This document shows, one piece after another, positions 8,164 to 15,978 of a DNA stretch of 45,924 nucleotides. The stretch lies in assembly GCA_028275505.1 (NCBI GenBank), contig JAPWUP010000010.1, positions 1 to 45,924 of the forward strand, written 5' to 3'. The stretch comes from Bryobacteraceae bacterium. Lineage in GTDB: Bacteria; Acidobacteriota; Terriglobia; Bryobacterales; Bryobacteraceae. The notes under the pieces were generated by a model. The model worked only from the letters and a program-made list of their open reading frames with translations, was not told where the DNA came from and searched no databases. The translations under genes and the position numbers were made by a program. Every line of letters starts with the position of its first letter. Positions within the stretch are counted from its first letter, which is position 1.

Positions 8164-8604
8164 ATGGCCGAAGACACCGCCAGGGAGACGTCGCCGATCG
8201 AGCTTTCCTTGGATTCGCGCCTGGAAAGCGCGGATGCCGCCGAGGAACTGGCCATCCGCGTAGCCAGGGAGGCTGGTTTCAGCGAGGAGGAGCAGCACCG
8301 CTTCGGCATGGCCGTCCGTGAGACCGTGGTCAATGCCGTGGTCCACGGGAATCGCTATAATGCGCGCAAGAAGGTTTACTTGCGCATCGCGGCCGACAAA
8401 GACCGGCTGACGGTGACGGTGACCGACGAAGGGGAAGGTTTCCAGGTCGAGAACCTGCCCAATCCGGTCGCCGAGGAGAATATCTTGCAACAATCGGGGC
8501 GCGGCATCTTTCTGGTGCGCGCTTTCGTGGACGAGTTCCGCGTCCGCCGGGCCGCGCCCAAGGGCGCGGAGGTCACGCTGGTCAAATATCGGCGGCGCGA
8601 CTGA
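8164..8604 (+). CDS. RsbW/SpoIIAB-like anti-sigma factor serine kinase
   Basis: A 146-residue GHKL-fold protein. The ATP-site boxes are present: an N box with ETVVNAVVHGNRYN, a G1 box with TDEGEGF, and the lid/G2 region SGRGIFLVRAFVD. Proteins of this type bind and inhibit a sigma factor and phosphorylate a STAS-domain antagonist, which then releases them. The antagonist is encoded 39 bases downstream, giving a complete kinase/antagonist pair. The ATG at 8164 fits the expected start of the domain; the frame stays open further upstream, but that part would overlap the divergent kinase gene and lacks coding character. No RsbU-type phosphatase is nearby. The likeliest sigma partner in view is the SigB/FliA-class factor at 2968-3783, which is inference. 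Confidence 0.85.
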   Translation: MAEDTARETSPIELSLDSRLESADAAEELAIRVAREAGFSEEEQHRFGMAVRETVVNAVVHGNRYNARKKVYLRIAADKDRLTVTVTDEGEGFQVENLPNPVAEENILQQSGRGIFLVRAFVDEFRVRRAAPKGAEVTLVKYRRRD

Positions 8605-8643
8605 GCCAAGGCAGCTACCTAAGTTCGAACGAGGAGGTTTCAA

Positions 8644-8991
8644 GTGAGCGTACGATTGAACACCCGGCAGGTAGGCGACGTGGTTGTCGTGGACGTCTCC
8701 GGAAGGATCACCCTGGGAGAAGGCTCCAGCACGCTGCGCGAGGGGATCCGCGAGTTGCTGGCCAAAGGCCATCGCAAGATTCTGCTCAACCTGGCCGACG
8801 TCTCTTACATTGACAGCTCCGGAATCGGCGAGCTGGTTTCTGCGTACACCTCGGTGACCAACGCGGGCGGCCAGCTCAAGCTGGTCAACCTCACCAAGCG
8901 GGTCAACGATCTGTTGCAGATCACCAAGCTCTACACGATTTTCGACATCTACGACAACGAACTTACTGCCATCCGCAGCTTCGCGAGCTGA
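8644..8991 (+). CDS. RsbV/SpoIIAA-like anti-sigma factor antagonist (STAS domain)
   Basis: A 115-residue single STAS domain. The signature VSYIDSSGIGEL (53-64) places the phosphorylatable serine at position 58, directly after D57. In its unphosphorylated form the protein should bind the RsbW-like kinase encoded just upstream and free the sigma factor. A strong AGGAGG (8632-8637) sits 6 bases before the GTG start, one of the best ribosome sites in the window, which suggests that the antagonist is made in excess over the kinase. The pair is typical of partner-switching control. Confidence 0.92.
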   Translation: MSVRLNTRQVGDVVVVDVSGRITLGEGSSTLREGIRELLAKGHRKILLNLADVSYIDSSGIGELVSAYTSVTNAGGQLKLVNLTKRVNDLLQITKLYTIFDIYDNELTAIRSFAS

Positions 8992-9020
8992 GGCTGCTGC
9001 GGAGGGCGCGGCGCAGCGCG

Positions 9021-9029
9021 TGTTAGAAT
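9021..9029 (+). promoter_or_regulatory. Extended -10 promoter for the TPR membrane protein
   Basis: TG-T-TAGAAT (9021-9029) is an extended -10 element without a good -35. It lies 27 bases before the GTG at 9057, which is preceded by GAGG (9047-9050). Confidence 0.45.
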
Positions 9030-9056
9030 CGTTCTGGTTACTCTTCCGAGGTTTCC

Positions 9057-9758
9057 GTGGACCGGATCAGCCGCAAGGAACTCAAGACCGACAAGTTCGT
9101 CGCTGAGGTCAGCGAGACGGTCGAGTTTTTCCAGGAGCACCGGCGCCAGATCATCCGCTACGGCTCGATCGTCCTGGCCGTGCTCGTGCTGCTGGCGGCG
9201 GGTATGTGGTACCGTCGCCACCAGCGCGCGGTGCGCCAGGAGGCGCTGAACGCAGCCCTGGCCATCTATAACGCTCCCGTAGGCCAGACCGGCAATCCTT
9301 TCCTGCCCGGTTACCCGAGCGAGGAAGAGAAGAACAAGGCGGCGCTGAAGGCTTTCAGCGATCTGGTGGCCCGTTATTCGGGATCCGACGAAGCTCTCAT
9401 TGCCACTTACTACCTGGGCACGATGGCGGCGGACCGCGGCGATCTGGCGGAAGCCGAGAAACGCCTGCGACAGGTCGCCGAATCCCGCCATCCCCAGTAC
9501 GCTTCGCTCGCCAAGGTCGCGCTGGCCGATATTTACCGTGCCCAGGGCAAGATCGCCGAGGGCGAAAAGCTCCTGCGTTCGCTCATCGAGAAGCCGACCG
9601 ACTTCGTTTCCCGGGAGCACGCCACGATCTTGCTGGCCGAACTCATCAAGGACAGCCGCCCGGAGGAGGCGCGCAAGCTGCTGGAGCCTTTGCGCACCAG
9701 CCGCAGTGTAATCAGTCGCCACTCCCTTACCGTCTTGGCTGAGCTTCCCCAGAAGTGA
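9057..9758 (+). CDS. Membrane-anchored tetratricopeptide-repeat protein (YfgM-like)
   Basis: A 233-residue protein with a cytoplasmic N-terminus, one transmembrane helix (about 33-51, QIIRYGSIVLAVLVLLAAG) and an extracytoplasmic helical-repeat domain. The repeats are visible as AATYYLGTMAADRGDLAEAEKRL-type units spaced about 35 residues apart (about 100-220). The layout matches the TPR_21/YfgM family, whose members assist protein secretion and envelope quality control; the match is by architecture, so the role is tentative. Start GTG 9057 is supported by GAGG 6 bases upstream. It lies 10 bases before the dGTPase gene and may share a transcript with it. Confidence 0.75.
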   Translation: MDRISRKELKTDKFVAEVSETVEFFQEHRRQIIRYGSIVLAVLVLLAAGMWYRRHQRAVRQEALNAALAIYNAPVGQTGNPFLPGYPSEEEKNKAALKAFSDLVARYSGSDEALIATYYLGTMAADRGDLAEAEKRLRQVAESRHPQYASLAKVALADIYRAQGKIAEGEKLLRSLIEKPTDFVSREHATILLAELIKDSRPEEARKLLEPLRTSRSVISRHSLTVLAELPQK

Positions 9759-9768
9759 AGCGCTGCGG

Positions 9769-10890
9769 ATGGAGCCTCTGCCGGCCAACCTCCGCTTCGA
9801 CGTAGCCCTGAGCCGGGGCCGCCGCTATCCCGAACCCGAACATCCCTACCGCAATCCCTTCCAGAGGGACCGCGACCGCATCGTGCACGCGCGCGCCTTC
9901 CGGCGCCTGGAGGACAAAACCCAAGTCTTCCCTCCCGACCTCTCCGATCACTTCCGCAACCGGCTCACCCACACGCTCGAGGTCGCTCAGATCGCGCGCA
10001 CGGTCGCCAACGTCCTGGGCCTCGATCAGGATCTTACCGAAGCCCTGGCCCTGGCCCACGACATCGGTCATCCGCCTTTCGCCCACGCCGGCGAGGAAGA
10101 ACTCGACCGGCAGATGCAGCGCTTCGGCGAGCGCTTCGATCACAACCTGCACGCGCTGCGCATCGTGGAATCGTTCGAGCAACGCTACGCACGTTTTCCC
10201 GGCCTGAACCTGACCTTCGAAGTCCGCGAGGGCATCGTCAAGCATTCTCGCGATTTCCAGCCCGGCGAGCAGCCCGACCTCGACGAGTACCTGCCCGGGC
10301 TGCGGCCACCGCTGGAAGCTCAGCTCATAGACCTGGCCGACGAAATCGCCTACAACACGGCGGACCTCGACGATGCCTGCTCGGCCGGCTTCTTCCGCCT
10401 CGAAGAGGCGGCCGCCGAGATTCCGGGCTTCCGAGAGCTGGCGGACCTGGTCGCGCGCGAATACCCCGAGGTCAGCGAGCGGCTCCGCTTTCACGAGATC
10501 TTGCGCCGGCTGATCGACCGGCTCGTGACCGGCCTGATCGAGGGGACCCGGCAGGCGGTCCTCGAGGCCGGGGTGAAAACCGTCGAACAGGTTCGCCATC
10601 ACCCCGAACGTCTGGTGCGCATGACGCCGGAGACGGCACGGCTCAGCGCCGATCTGAAAAGCTTCCTACGCCGCAGGGTGTACGATTCCGAACCGGTGCG
10701 TGTGGAGCGGCGCCGCTCCATGGCTCTCATCGCCGCCCTGTTCGCTTACTATCTGGAAGATCCGGATCGGTTGCCGGAGCCTTACGCCCGGCAAGCGCGG
10801 CTGATGCCGCCTCACCGGGTGATCTGCGACTACATCGCGGGCATGACCGACGGCTTTCTGCGCCGCACTTGCCGACGACTCGGCTTATGA
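9769..10890 (+). CDS. dgt: Deoxyguanosinetriphosphate triphosphohydrolase-like HD protein
   Basis: A 373-residue HD-superfamily hydrolase of the dGTPase-like group, expected to split dNTPs into deoxynucleoside and triphosphate. The metal site is complete: H68 in NRLTHTLEV, H97-D98 in ALAHDIGHPPFAHAG, and D191 in LADEIAY. The usual YNTHDLDD reads YNTADLDD here, a His to Ala change next to the metal site that is worth noting. The N-terminal PYRNPFQRDRDRI-HARAFRRLEDKTQV segment is characteristic of the family. The ATG at 9769 follows the TPR gene by 10 bases. The last 6 bases overlap a short opposite-strand ORF. Confidence 0.9.
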   Translation: MEPLPANLRFDVALSRGRRYPEPEHPYRNPFQRDRDRIVHARAFRRLEDKTQVFPPDLSDHFRNRLTHTLEVAQIARTVANVLGLDQDLTEALALAHDIGHPPFAHAGEEELDRQMQRFGERFDHNLHALRIVESFEQRYARFPGLNLTFEVREGIVKHSRDFQPGEQPDLDEYLPGLRPPLEAQLIDLADEIAYNTADLDDACSAGFFRLEEAAAEIPGFRELADLVAREYPEVSERLRFHEILRRLIDRLVTGLIEGTRQAVLEAGVKTVEQVRHHPERLVRMTPETARLSADLKSFLRRRVYDSEPVRVERRRSMALIAALFAYYLEDPDRLPEPYARQARLMPPHRVICDYIAGMTDGFLRRTCRRLGL

Positions 10891-11058
10891 AGGCTGTTGC
10901 GCGCCCGGCTCGACGTGTGTGTAGTAACTGGAAAGCTCGGCGGCCCGCACGCCGTGCAGCTTGCGCAGATAGCGGCAGAGTTCTTCGGCCAGGTCCTCGG
11001 GCCGTTCCCAACTGTCATGCTCGATCTGGACTTTCAGGAACACGTCGGTACGCGGCAT
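10885..11058 (-). CDS. Small conserved-looking hypothetical protein, 57 aa
   Basis: The ORF reads MPRTDVFLKVQIEHD and continues for 57 residues as a strand-helix-strand-like unit (VFLKVQIEHD, PEDLAEELCRYLRKLHGV, AAELSSYYTHV) with an acidic to basic pattern like a compact alpha/beta domain. It has no recognisable motif and I do not assign a function. The codon composition looks coding rather than a shadow, and it lies between two convergent or divergent neighbours in space that is otherwise unused. It overlaps the end of dgt by 6 bases. A possible TATCCT -10 (11074-11069) would give a leader of only a few bases; no ribosome site is visible. A longer start at 11178 would overlap the next gene and is rejected. 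Confidence 0.5.
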   Translation of the reverse strand: MPRTDVFLKVQIEHDSWERPEDLAEELCRYLRKLHGVRAAELSSYYTHVEPGAQQPS

Positions 11059-11064
11059 TTCACG

Positions 11065-11074
11065 TGATAGGATA
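11065..11074. promoter_or_regulatory. Possible bidirectional -10 element
   Basis: On the plus strand TG-A-TAGGAT (11065-11073) is an extended -10 for the gene at 11108. On the minus strand the same bases read TATCCT (11074-11069), suited to the 57-aa ORF starting at 11058. The overlap of both -10 boxes suggests a shared bidirectional promoter. Confidence 0.35.
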
Positions 11075-11107
11075 AAAACAAGTGCCAGCGCCAGGAAAGA
11101 CCCCCCG

Positions 11108-11764
11108 ATGAGCAAGGAAGATACGAATCGGTGCGAACTGTGCGAGACGCGTCGCGCCCGCCGTGCGTGCCCGGGCATTCGCGGCCAGATCTGCTCGGTC
11201 TGCTGCGGCGCCGAGCGCGAAGTGACTGTGAACTGTCCACTGGACTGCCCTTACCTGGAGGAGGCGCGGCGTTTCGAGCGCGTGCCTGAGCCCGATCCGG
11301 CGACCCTGCCCTCGCCCGATGTCCCGATCAGCGACGAGTTCCTGCGACGCCATGCCGGCTTGATCGCGCTGATCAGCCAGACGATCGTGGAAACCTTCCG
11401 GGACGTTCCCCAGGCCGTGGATTCCGACGTGCGCGAGGCCCTGGATTCGCTCGTGCGCACCTACCAGACGCTGCAGAGCGGCCTCTACTACGAGACGCTG
11501 CCCACGAATCCCCTGGCGGGCATCTTCCATCAGGCCATCCGGCGACAGGTAGAGCAGACGCGACGCGAGGTCCGCGAAGCCACCGGATCCACGCCTTACC
11601 GGGACGTGGACATTCTGGGTGCGCTCGTCTTCCTGCAAAGGGTCCACTACGCGCACGACAATCGCCGTCCCCGCGGCAGGGCTTTCCTTCACAGGCTGCT
11701 GGTTCAGTCGCAGCGCTACGCGCAGGCGCGCCAGGAACAGGAGTCCCCGATCATTCTGCCCTGA
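11108..11764 (+). CDS. Conserved Cys-rich (zinc-ribbon-like) hypothetical protein
   Basis: A 218-residue protein whose first 50 residues hold eight cysteines: C9-x2-C12, C21, C29-x2-C32-C33, C43 and C47 in NCPLDCPYLEEAR. The CxxCCG-x-R and CPxDCxYL signatures recur in unannotated proteins of Acidobacteria and Deltaproteobacteria as far as I recall. Two metal sites are plausible. The rest (about 75-215) is helical without known motif, including YHQAIRRQVEQTRREV-like amphipathic helices. No function can be given. An extended -10 lies 35 bases upstream. The end overlaps pdxT by 14 bases on the opposite strand. Confidence 0.7.
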   Translation: MSKEDTNRCELCETRRARRACPGIRGQICSVCCGAEREVTVNCPLDCPYLEEARRFERVPEPDPATLPSPDVPISDEFLRRHAGLIALISQTIVETFRDVPQAVDSDVREALDSLVRTYQTLQSGLYYETLPTNPLAGIFHQAIRRQVEQTRREVREATGSTPYRDVDILGALVFLQRVHYAHDNRRPRGRAFLHRLLVQSQRYAQARQEQESPIILP

Positions 11765-12353
11765 CTTTGTTCTGTTCCACGAGCCGCAAAAACAGACGGT
11801 GGACGCGGCGATCCGCACTGAGTTCCGGGTGGAAGGTGGCCGCCATGTGGAGTCCCTCGGCCACAAGCACGGGATCCCCCAGGTAGCGCAAAAGCACCCG
11901 CACGCCGGGGCCGGTGCGGCGGATGATGGGCGCGCGAATGAAGACCGCCTCCAGCTCGCCGTCTCCGGCCTCGCGGACGAACTCGGGCTCGGGCTGCAAT
12001 CGCACGACGCGACTCTCGATCTGCCGGCCGTAAGCGTTGCGCTCGACGGCGATATCCATCAGGCCCAGCGCCGGCTGCGCCGGGCGAAAGACATCGCTGG
12101 CCAGCAGGATCGCTCCGGCGCAAGTCCCGAAGATGGGGCGCTCGCGCCCGAACTCGCGCAGCGGCTCGAACAGGCCCTCGTCCTCGAGCAGGCGCAGCAT
12201 GGTCGTACTCTCGCCTCCCGGGATCACCAGAGCTTCCACCTGGGCCAGTTCCGAGGCTTTGCGAACGAGCCGGGTCTGCGCGCCCGCTTCCTGGAGTGCG
12301 CGGGCATGCGCCTCGAAATCCCCTTGCAGAGCGAGCACGCCGACGGTCTTCAT
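11751..12353 (-). CDS. pdxT: Pyridoxal 5'-phosphate synthase, glutaminase subunit
   Basis: A 200-residue class-I glutamine amidotransferase that supplies ammonia to PdxS. The triad is visible: C78 in IFGTCAG, with H175 and E177 in FHPEL. The PdxT-specific GGEST lies at 46-50 and the N-terminus MKTVGVLALQGDFEAH is typical. I prefer ATG 12353, preceded by AGGGCGG, over GTG 12371, which would overlap the pdxS stop. It follows pdxS by 14 bases and is translated from the same mRNA. Twelve PdxT subunits normally decorate a PdxS dodecamer in the cytoplasm. Confidence 0.95.
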   Translation of the reverse strand: MKTVGVLALQGDFEAHARALQEAGAQTRLVRKASELAQVEALVIPGGESTTMLRLLEDEGLFEPLREFGRERPIFGTCAGAILLASDVFRPAQPALGLMDIAVERNAYGRQIESRVVRLQPEPEFVREAGDGELEAVFIRAPIIRRTGPGVRVLLRYLGDPVLVAEGLHMAATFHPELSADRRVHRLFLRLVEQNKVRAE

Positions 12354-12367
12354 CGCCGCCCTATCGC

Positions 12368-13255
12368 TCACCAGCCGCGCACGGCGAGGCGCTCGGATTC
12401 AGGCAGTCGCGCCACGTCGAGCCCGGGCATGCCCATGCCCAGCTCTTCGCTGGCTTCGAGCAGCTTCTGCGGGTCGTTGTAATAGGTCACGGCCTTGACG
12501 ATGGCGCGGGCGCGGGCCTCCGGATCCTCGCTCTTGAAGATTCCGGAGCCAACGAAGACGGCCTCGGCGCCAAGCTGCATGACCAGGGCCGCATCCGCCG
12601 GAGTGGCGATGCCGCCGGCGGAGAAATTGGGCACCGGAAGCTTGCCGTGCTCGGCCACCCACTCTACCAGCTCCAGCGGAGCGCCCAGACGCTTGGCTTC
12701 CGCTGCTCGCTCCTCCTTGCCCAGCACGGTGAGTTGCCGGATCTCGCGCTGGATGGCGCGCAGGTGACGCACGGCTTCCACCACGTTGCCCGACCCCGCC
12801 TCGCCCTTGGTGCGAATCATGGCCGCACCTTCGGCGATGCGGCGCAGGGCCTCGCCCAGGTTGCGCGCCCCGCACACAAACGGCACTTTGAAGGCGCGCT
12901 TGTCCACGTGGTGCTCTTCGTCCGCGGGCGTGAGCACCTCGCTTTCGTCAATGTAATCCACACCGAGCGCTTCCAGGATCTGGGCTTCGGCGAAATGCCC
13001 GATGCGGCACTTGGCCATCACCGGGATGGAGACCGCCTCCATGATTTCGCGAATCTTGCGGATGGGCGCCATGCGCGCCACACCGCCCTCGCGGCGGATA
13101 TCGGCAGGCACGCGCTCCAGCGCCATGACGGCTACTGCGCCTGCCCTCTCCGCAATTTTGGCCTGCTCGGCGTTGGTGACGTCCATGATGACGCCACCTT
13201 TGAGCATTTCCGCCAGTCCCACTTTGACGCGAAACGCGTCGTCCAGAAACATCAT
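12368..13255 (-). CDS. pdxS: Pyridoxal 5'-phosphate synthase, lyase subunit
   Basis: A 295-residue TIM-barrel enzyme that makes pyridoxal 5'-phosphate from ribose 5-phosphate, glyceraldehyde 3-phosphate and ammonia. Strong family features: GGVIMDV (D25), [32 protein letters not shown] with the Schiff-base K82, [13 protein letters not shown], and [11 protein letters not shown]. Length matches the family (about 294). GGGAGG lies 5 bases before the ATG. It sits 42 bases after pdxR and 14 before pdxT, so the three genes likely form one unit. This is the DXP-independent B6 route. Confidence 0.97.
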   Translation of the reverse strand: MMFLDDAFRVKVGLAEMLKGGVIMDVTNAEQAKIAERAGAVAVMALERVPADIRREGGVARMAPIRKIREIMEAVSIPVMAKCRIGHFAEAQILEALGVDYIDESEVLTPADEEHHVDKRAFKVPFVCGARNLGEALRRIAEGAAMIRTKGEAGSGNVVEAVRHLRAIQREIRQLTVLGKEERAAEAKRLGAPLELVEWVAEHGKLPVPNFSAGGIATPADAALVMQLGAEAVFVGSGIFKSEDPEARARAIVKAVTYYNDPQKLLEASEELGMGMPGLDVARLPESERLAVRGW

Positions 13256-13297
13256 CTCGACCTCCCGTCGCCGCGCTCGGGCGCGGCGTTCCGAATT

Positions 13298-14770
13298 TCA
13301 AACCAGTGCCGGCGCGGGTTCGTAACGCTCGTGACCGCGCGCCTGGCGCAACTCTTCGCCAACCAGCCGGCCCAGGATTTCCACTCCCCGTCGGATCTCC
13401 TCGGGAGCAAGGCCGGCGAAACTCAATCGCAAAGCCCCGGTGTGTTGCCGGGTGACCTCGAAGTAGCGTCCGGGCAGGTAGCTGACGCCGTGGCGTTGCG
13501 CGCGGGTCAGCAACCCGGCCGCATCCAGCCCGCCCGGCAGGCGAACCCAGACGTTCATGCCTCCGGCCGGGCGCGAATAAACCGTTCCTTTCGGGAAATG
13601 TTTTTCCAGCGAGGCCAGCAACGTGCGCAGCCGCTCCGCCCCGGCTTGCCGCACGCGTTGCCGGTGCGCTTCCAGCCGTCCCGATTCGGCGAAGCGCAAC
13701 AGCAGGGCTTGGGAGAGCTGGTCGGTATGCAGATCGCAAGCCTGCTTCGCCTCCGTCAGCCTCAACAGAAGAGGACGCGGTGCGATCACCCAGCCCACGC
13801 GCAGTCCGGGAAAGGCAATCTTGGAGAAGCTTCCCACCAGCACGGTGTCGCCCGAATCATCCAGTTGCTTGAGGGAAGGCTGCGGCGCGCCCTCATAGCG
13901 CAGCTCGCGGTAAATGTCGTTTTCCACCAGAACCGCGCCTGCCGCGCGCACCATCCGCAACAGGCTCTGGCGGGCCGCTGCCGGCAGGGTGGCGCCGGTG
14001 GGATTCTGAAAATCGGGCGTGACCACGACCAGCCGGGGCCGGTGGCGTTCGAGCAGCAGGGCCAGCTCTTCCAGATCCACCCCGTCCGCTCCCACGGAGA
14101 CGCCCATCACGCGCGCGCCCGCCCGCTGGAAAAGCGTCTTCAACCCCGGGTACACCGGGTCTTCCAGGATCACCGCGTCGCCGGGGCGCACCAGCACGCG
14201 CTGGAGCAGATCGAGCGCCTGCTGGCAGCCGCTGGTGACCAGCACGTCATCCTTTTCGCGCAGCACGCCACGTTGCCGGGCCTCATCCGCCAGATATTCG
14301 CGCAGGGGACCATAGCCGGCAGGCGACCCCAGTTGCAGGATGGTCCGGGCGTGCGGGCTGCCCAGAACCTCTTCCGCCGTGCGGCGGACGTCCTCCAGCG
14401 GGAAAAGCTGCTCCGCGGGCCGGGAGGTAGCGAAGCTGATCAGCCCGGCGGACGTCGGCTGGGGAGGCGCCGGAGCCGACTCCCATGAGGGCAGAATTTT
14501 GTCCCACGGGATGCCGGGCATAGCAGGCCCGGTGGCGACGTAGCTGCCGCGCCCGACGTGGCCGCGGATGAGGCCTTCCGCTTGGAGGAGTTCATAGGCG
14601 GCGGTGATCGTGGTGCGGTTCAGACCAAGCCGACCAGCCAATTCCCGACTGGCAGGCAGCCGCTCCCCGGGGCGAAGCTGGCCCGAGAGGATCATCTCCT
14701 TCAGCCGCGCGAAGAGCTGGCGGTAGAGCGGAACCCCGGAGGACGGCTCGAGCTGGATCTGTTCGATCAC
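13298..14770 (-). CDS. pdxR: MocR/PdxR-type GntR-family regulator with aminotransferase-like domain
   Basis: A 490-residue regulator with an N-terminal GntR winged helix (about 1-78; ASRELAGRLGLNRTTITAAYELL) joined to a class-I aminotransferase fold (about 110-465). The cofactor-site residues are present: N256 in FQNPTG, D285 in VENDIYREL and the PLP lysine K317 in SFSKIAFPGLRVGW. MocR proteins sense PLP or an aminated ligand with this domain. Position directly upstream of pdxST indicates that it controls vitamin B6 synthesis, hence PdxR. In most described cases pdxR is divergent from pdxST; here it reads in the same direction, which allows self-coupled control. Start is GTG 14770. Confidence 0.85.
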   Translation of the reverse strand: MIEQIQLEPSSGVPLYRQLFARLKEMILSGQLRPGERLPASRELAGRLGLNRTTITAAYELLQAEGLIRGHVGRGSYVATGPAMPGIPWDKILPSWESAPAPPQPTSAGLISFATSRPAEQLFPLEDVRRTAEEVLGSPHARTILQLGSPAGYGPLREYLADEARQRGVLREKDDVLVTSGCQQALDLLQRVLVRPGDAVILEDPVYPGLKTLFQRAGARVMGVSVGADGVDLEELALLLERHRPRLVVVTPDFQNPTGATLPAAARQSLLRMVRAAGAVLVENDIYRELRYEGAPQPSLKQLDDSGDTVLVGSFSKIAFPGLRVGWVIAPRPLLLRLTEAKQACDLHTDQLSQALLLRFAESGRLEAHRQRVRQAGAERLRTLLASLEKHFPKGTVYSRPAGGMNVWVRLPGGLDAAGLLTRAQRHGVSYLPGRYFEVTRQHTGALRLSFAGLAPEEIRRGVEILGRLVGEELRQARGHERYEPAPALV

Positions 14771-15006
14771 CTGACAGACCTACCATACCATATTGGATGC
14801 CAGCTCGCCATCCGCACGGCCTTGAGCGGGGCCTCACGCATCGTTTGACAGTTCGCCGAAGCCGTACCTATGATGAATAGTCGAGCCTTTTCGCCACCAG
14901 CATCATCCTGACGCCAGTCGCTGGCGCCGGCGGGACTTGCCACGAGCAGGCGAAAGCGCGAACCGGGTCCCGCGCGGCGCTGCGCGCACAGTCCAGTGAG
15001 GGTCCG
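14771..15006. other. Divergent intergenic region between pdxR and the ABC exporter
   Basis: This 236-base gap contains the exporter promoter (14845-14874), a tandem TATGGTATGGTA on the minus strand close to the pdxR start (14781-14792) that could serve as its -10 region or a regulator site, and a small hairpin CGCCAG-tcg-CTGGCG (14913-14927) in the exporter leader. Confidence 0.45.
14845..14874 (+). promoter_or_regulatory. Strong sigma-70-type promoter for the Gld-like exporter operon
   Basis: A perfect TTGACA (14845-14850) and TATGAT (14869-14874) are 18 bases apart. It is the best consensus promoter in the window. The predicted start near 14881 gives a leader of about 125 bases before the ATG at 15007. 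Confidence 0.65.
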
Positions 15007-15978
15007 ATGATCAAAGTCGAGGGATTGACGAAACGTTACGGCCGCGTTGTCGCCGTGGACGACATTTCCTTCGAAGTTCAAAAAGGCCAGATCGTGGGCT
15101 TCCTCGGGCCCAACGGCGCGGGCAAGACCACGACCATGCGCGTGCTCACCTGCTTTCTCCCCCCCACCTCCGGCACAGTTCGCATCGCCGGCTTTGACGT
15201 GCTCGAGCAGCCGCTGGAAGTCAAGCGACGCATCGGGTACCTGCCCGAGTCCCCGCCGCTCTATCCGGAGATGGAGGTCACCGAGTATCTGAGTTTCGTG
15301 GGGCGGCTCAAGGGCATTCCCAAACGGGATCTGAAGCGGCGCGTGGATGAAGTCTGCGACCGCTGCGCGATCGGCGAATACCGCAACAAGCTCATTTCCA
15401 AGCTTTCGCGCGGTTACCGGCAGCGCGTGGGGCTGGCGCAGGCCATCATCCACAACCCCGACGTGCTCATCCTGGACGAGCCCACCGCCGGCCTGGATCC
15501 CAAGCAGATCATCGAAACCCGCGAGCTCATCAAGAGTCTGGCCGGCGAGCACACCATCATTCTGAGCACGCACATCCTTTCCGAGGTCGAGCAAACCTGC
15601 CAGCACGTGATCATCATCAACAAAGGCAGGCTGGCGGCGCCGCCGGATACGGTGGAGAATCTCACGCGGCGGCTGCGTGGCGCAGAATCGGTGGCGGTGG
15701 AAATCGAGCCGCGCGACGGCGTCCCCGACGCTGCCACGGCCCAGCGCCGGCTGGAGCAGGTGGCCGGCGTGAGCCGCGTTCTGCCGCGCGACGGGCGCGA
15801 GGGACGCCTGCTCTTTGAAGTGGAAAGCCTGCAAGGGCGGCAGGTGCGCGCCGAGCTGGCGCGGGCGGTGGTGGAAGCGGGCTGGAACCTTACCGAACTC
15901 CGGCCCGTGGCGCTCAGTCTGGAGAAAATCTTCCTCGAACTGACGGCATCCGAGCAGGCTGCGGGAGGCGCCCAATGA
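15007..15978 (+). CDS. ABC transporter ATP-binding protein (GldA/CcmA-like)
   Basis: A 323-residue ATPase subunit. Walker A is GPNGAGKTT (34-42), the signature is LSRGYRQRVGLAQA, Walker B is VLILDEPTAGLDP and the switch His lies in LSTHIL. A C-terminal extension (about 225-323) of mixed strands and helices is typical of the GldA/NatA-type subfamily. The stop overlaps the permease start (ATGA, 15975-15978), so the two are translationally coupled. With the next three genes it forms a unit of ATPase, ABC-2 permease, GldG-like protein and DUF4340 protein. Confidence 0.95.
   Translation: MIKVEGLTKRYGRVVAVDDISFEVQKGQIVGFLGPNGAGKTTTMRVLTCFLPPTSGTVRIAGFDVLEQPLEVKRRIGYLPESPPLYPEMEVTEYLSFVGRLKGIPKRDLKRRVDEVCDRCAIGEYRNKLISKLSRGYRQRVGLAQAIIHNPDVLILDEPTAGLDPKQIIETRELIKSLAGEHTIILSTHILSEVEQTCQHVIIINKGRLAAPPDTVENLTRRLRGAESVAVEIEPRDGVPDAATAQRRLEQVAGVSRVLPRDGREGRLLFEVESLQGRQVRAELARAVVEAGWNLTELRPVALSLEKIFLELTASEQAAGGAQ

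Noticed and set aside
10885-11178. Longer form of the 57-aa ORF, giving an apparent transmembrane segment
   Set aside because: The extension would run 71 bases into the Cys-rich gene on the other strand, and the hydrophobic stretch comes from promoter DNA. The ATG at 11058 fits the conserved-looking part.
12296-14488. 730-codon open frame on the plus strand opposite pdxS and pdxR
   Set aside because: It is the reverse-complement shadow of two clearly coding genes; its translation is rich in Gln, His, Arg and Ala without domains. The same applies to the long frames at 21349-23466 (-), 25449-27491 (-), 31054-32376 (+) and 1325-2578 (-).
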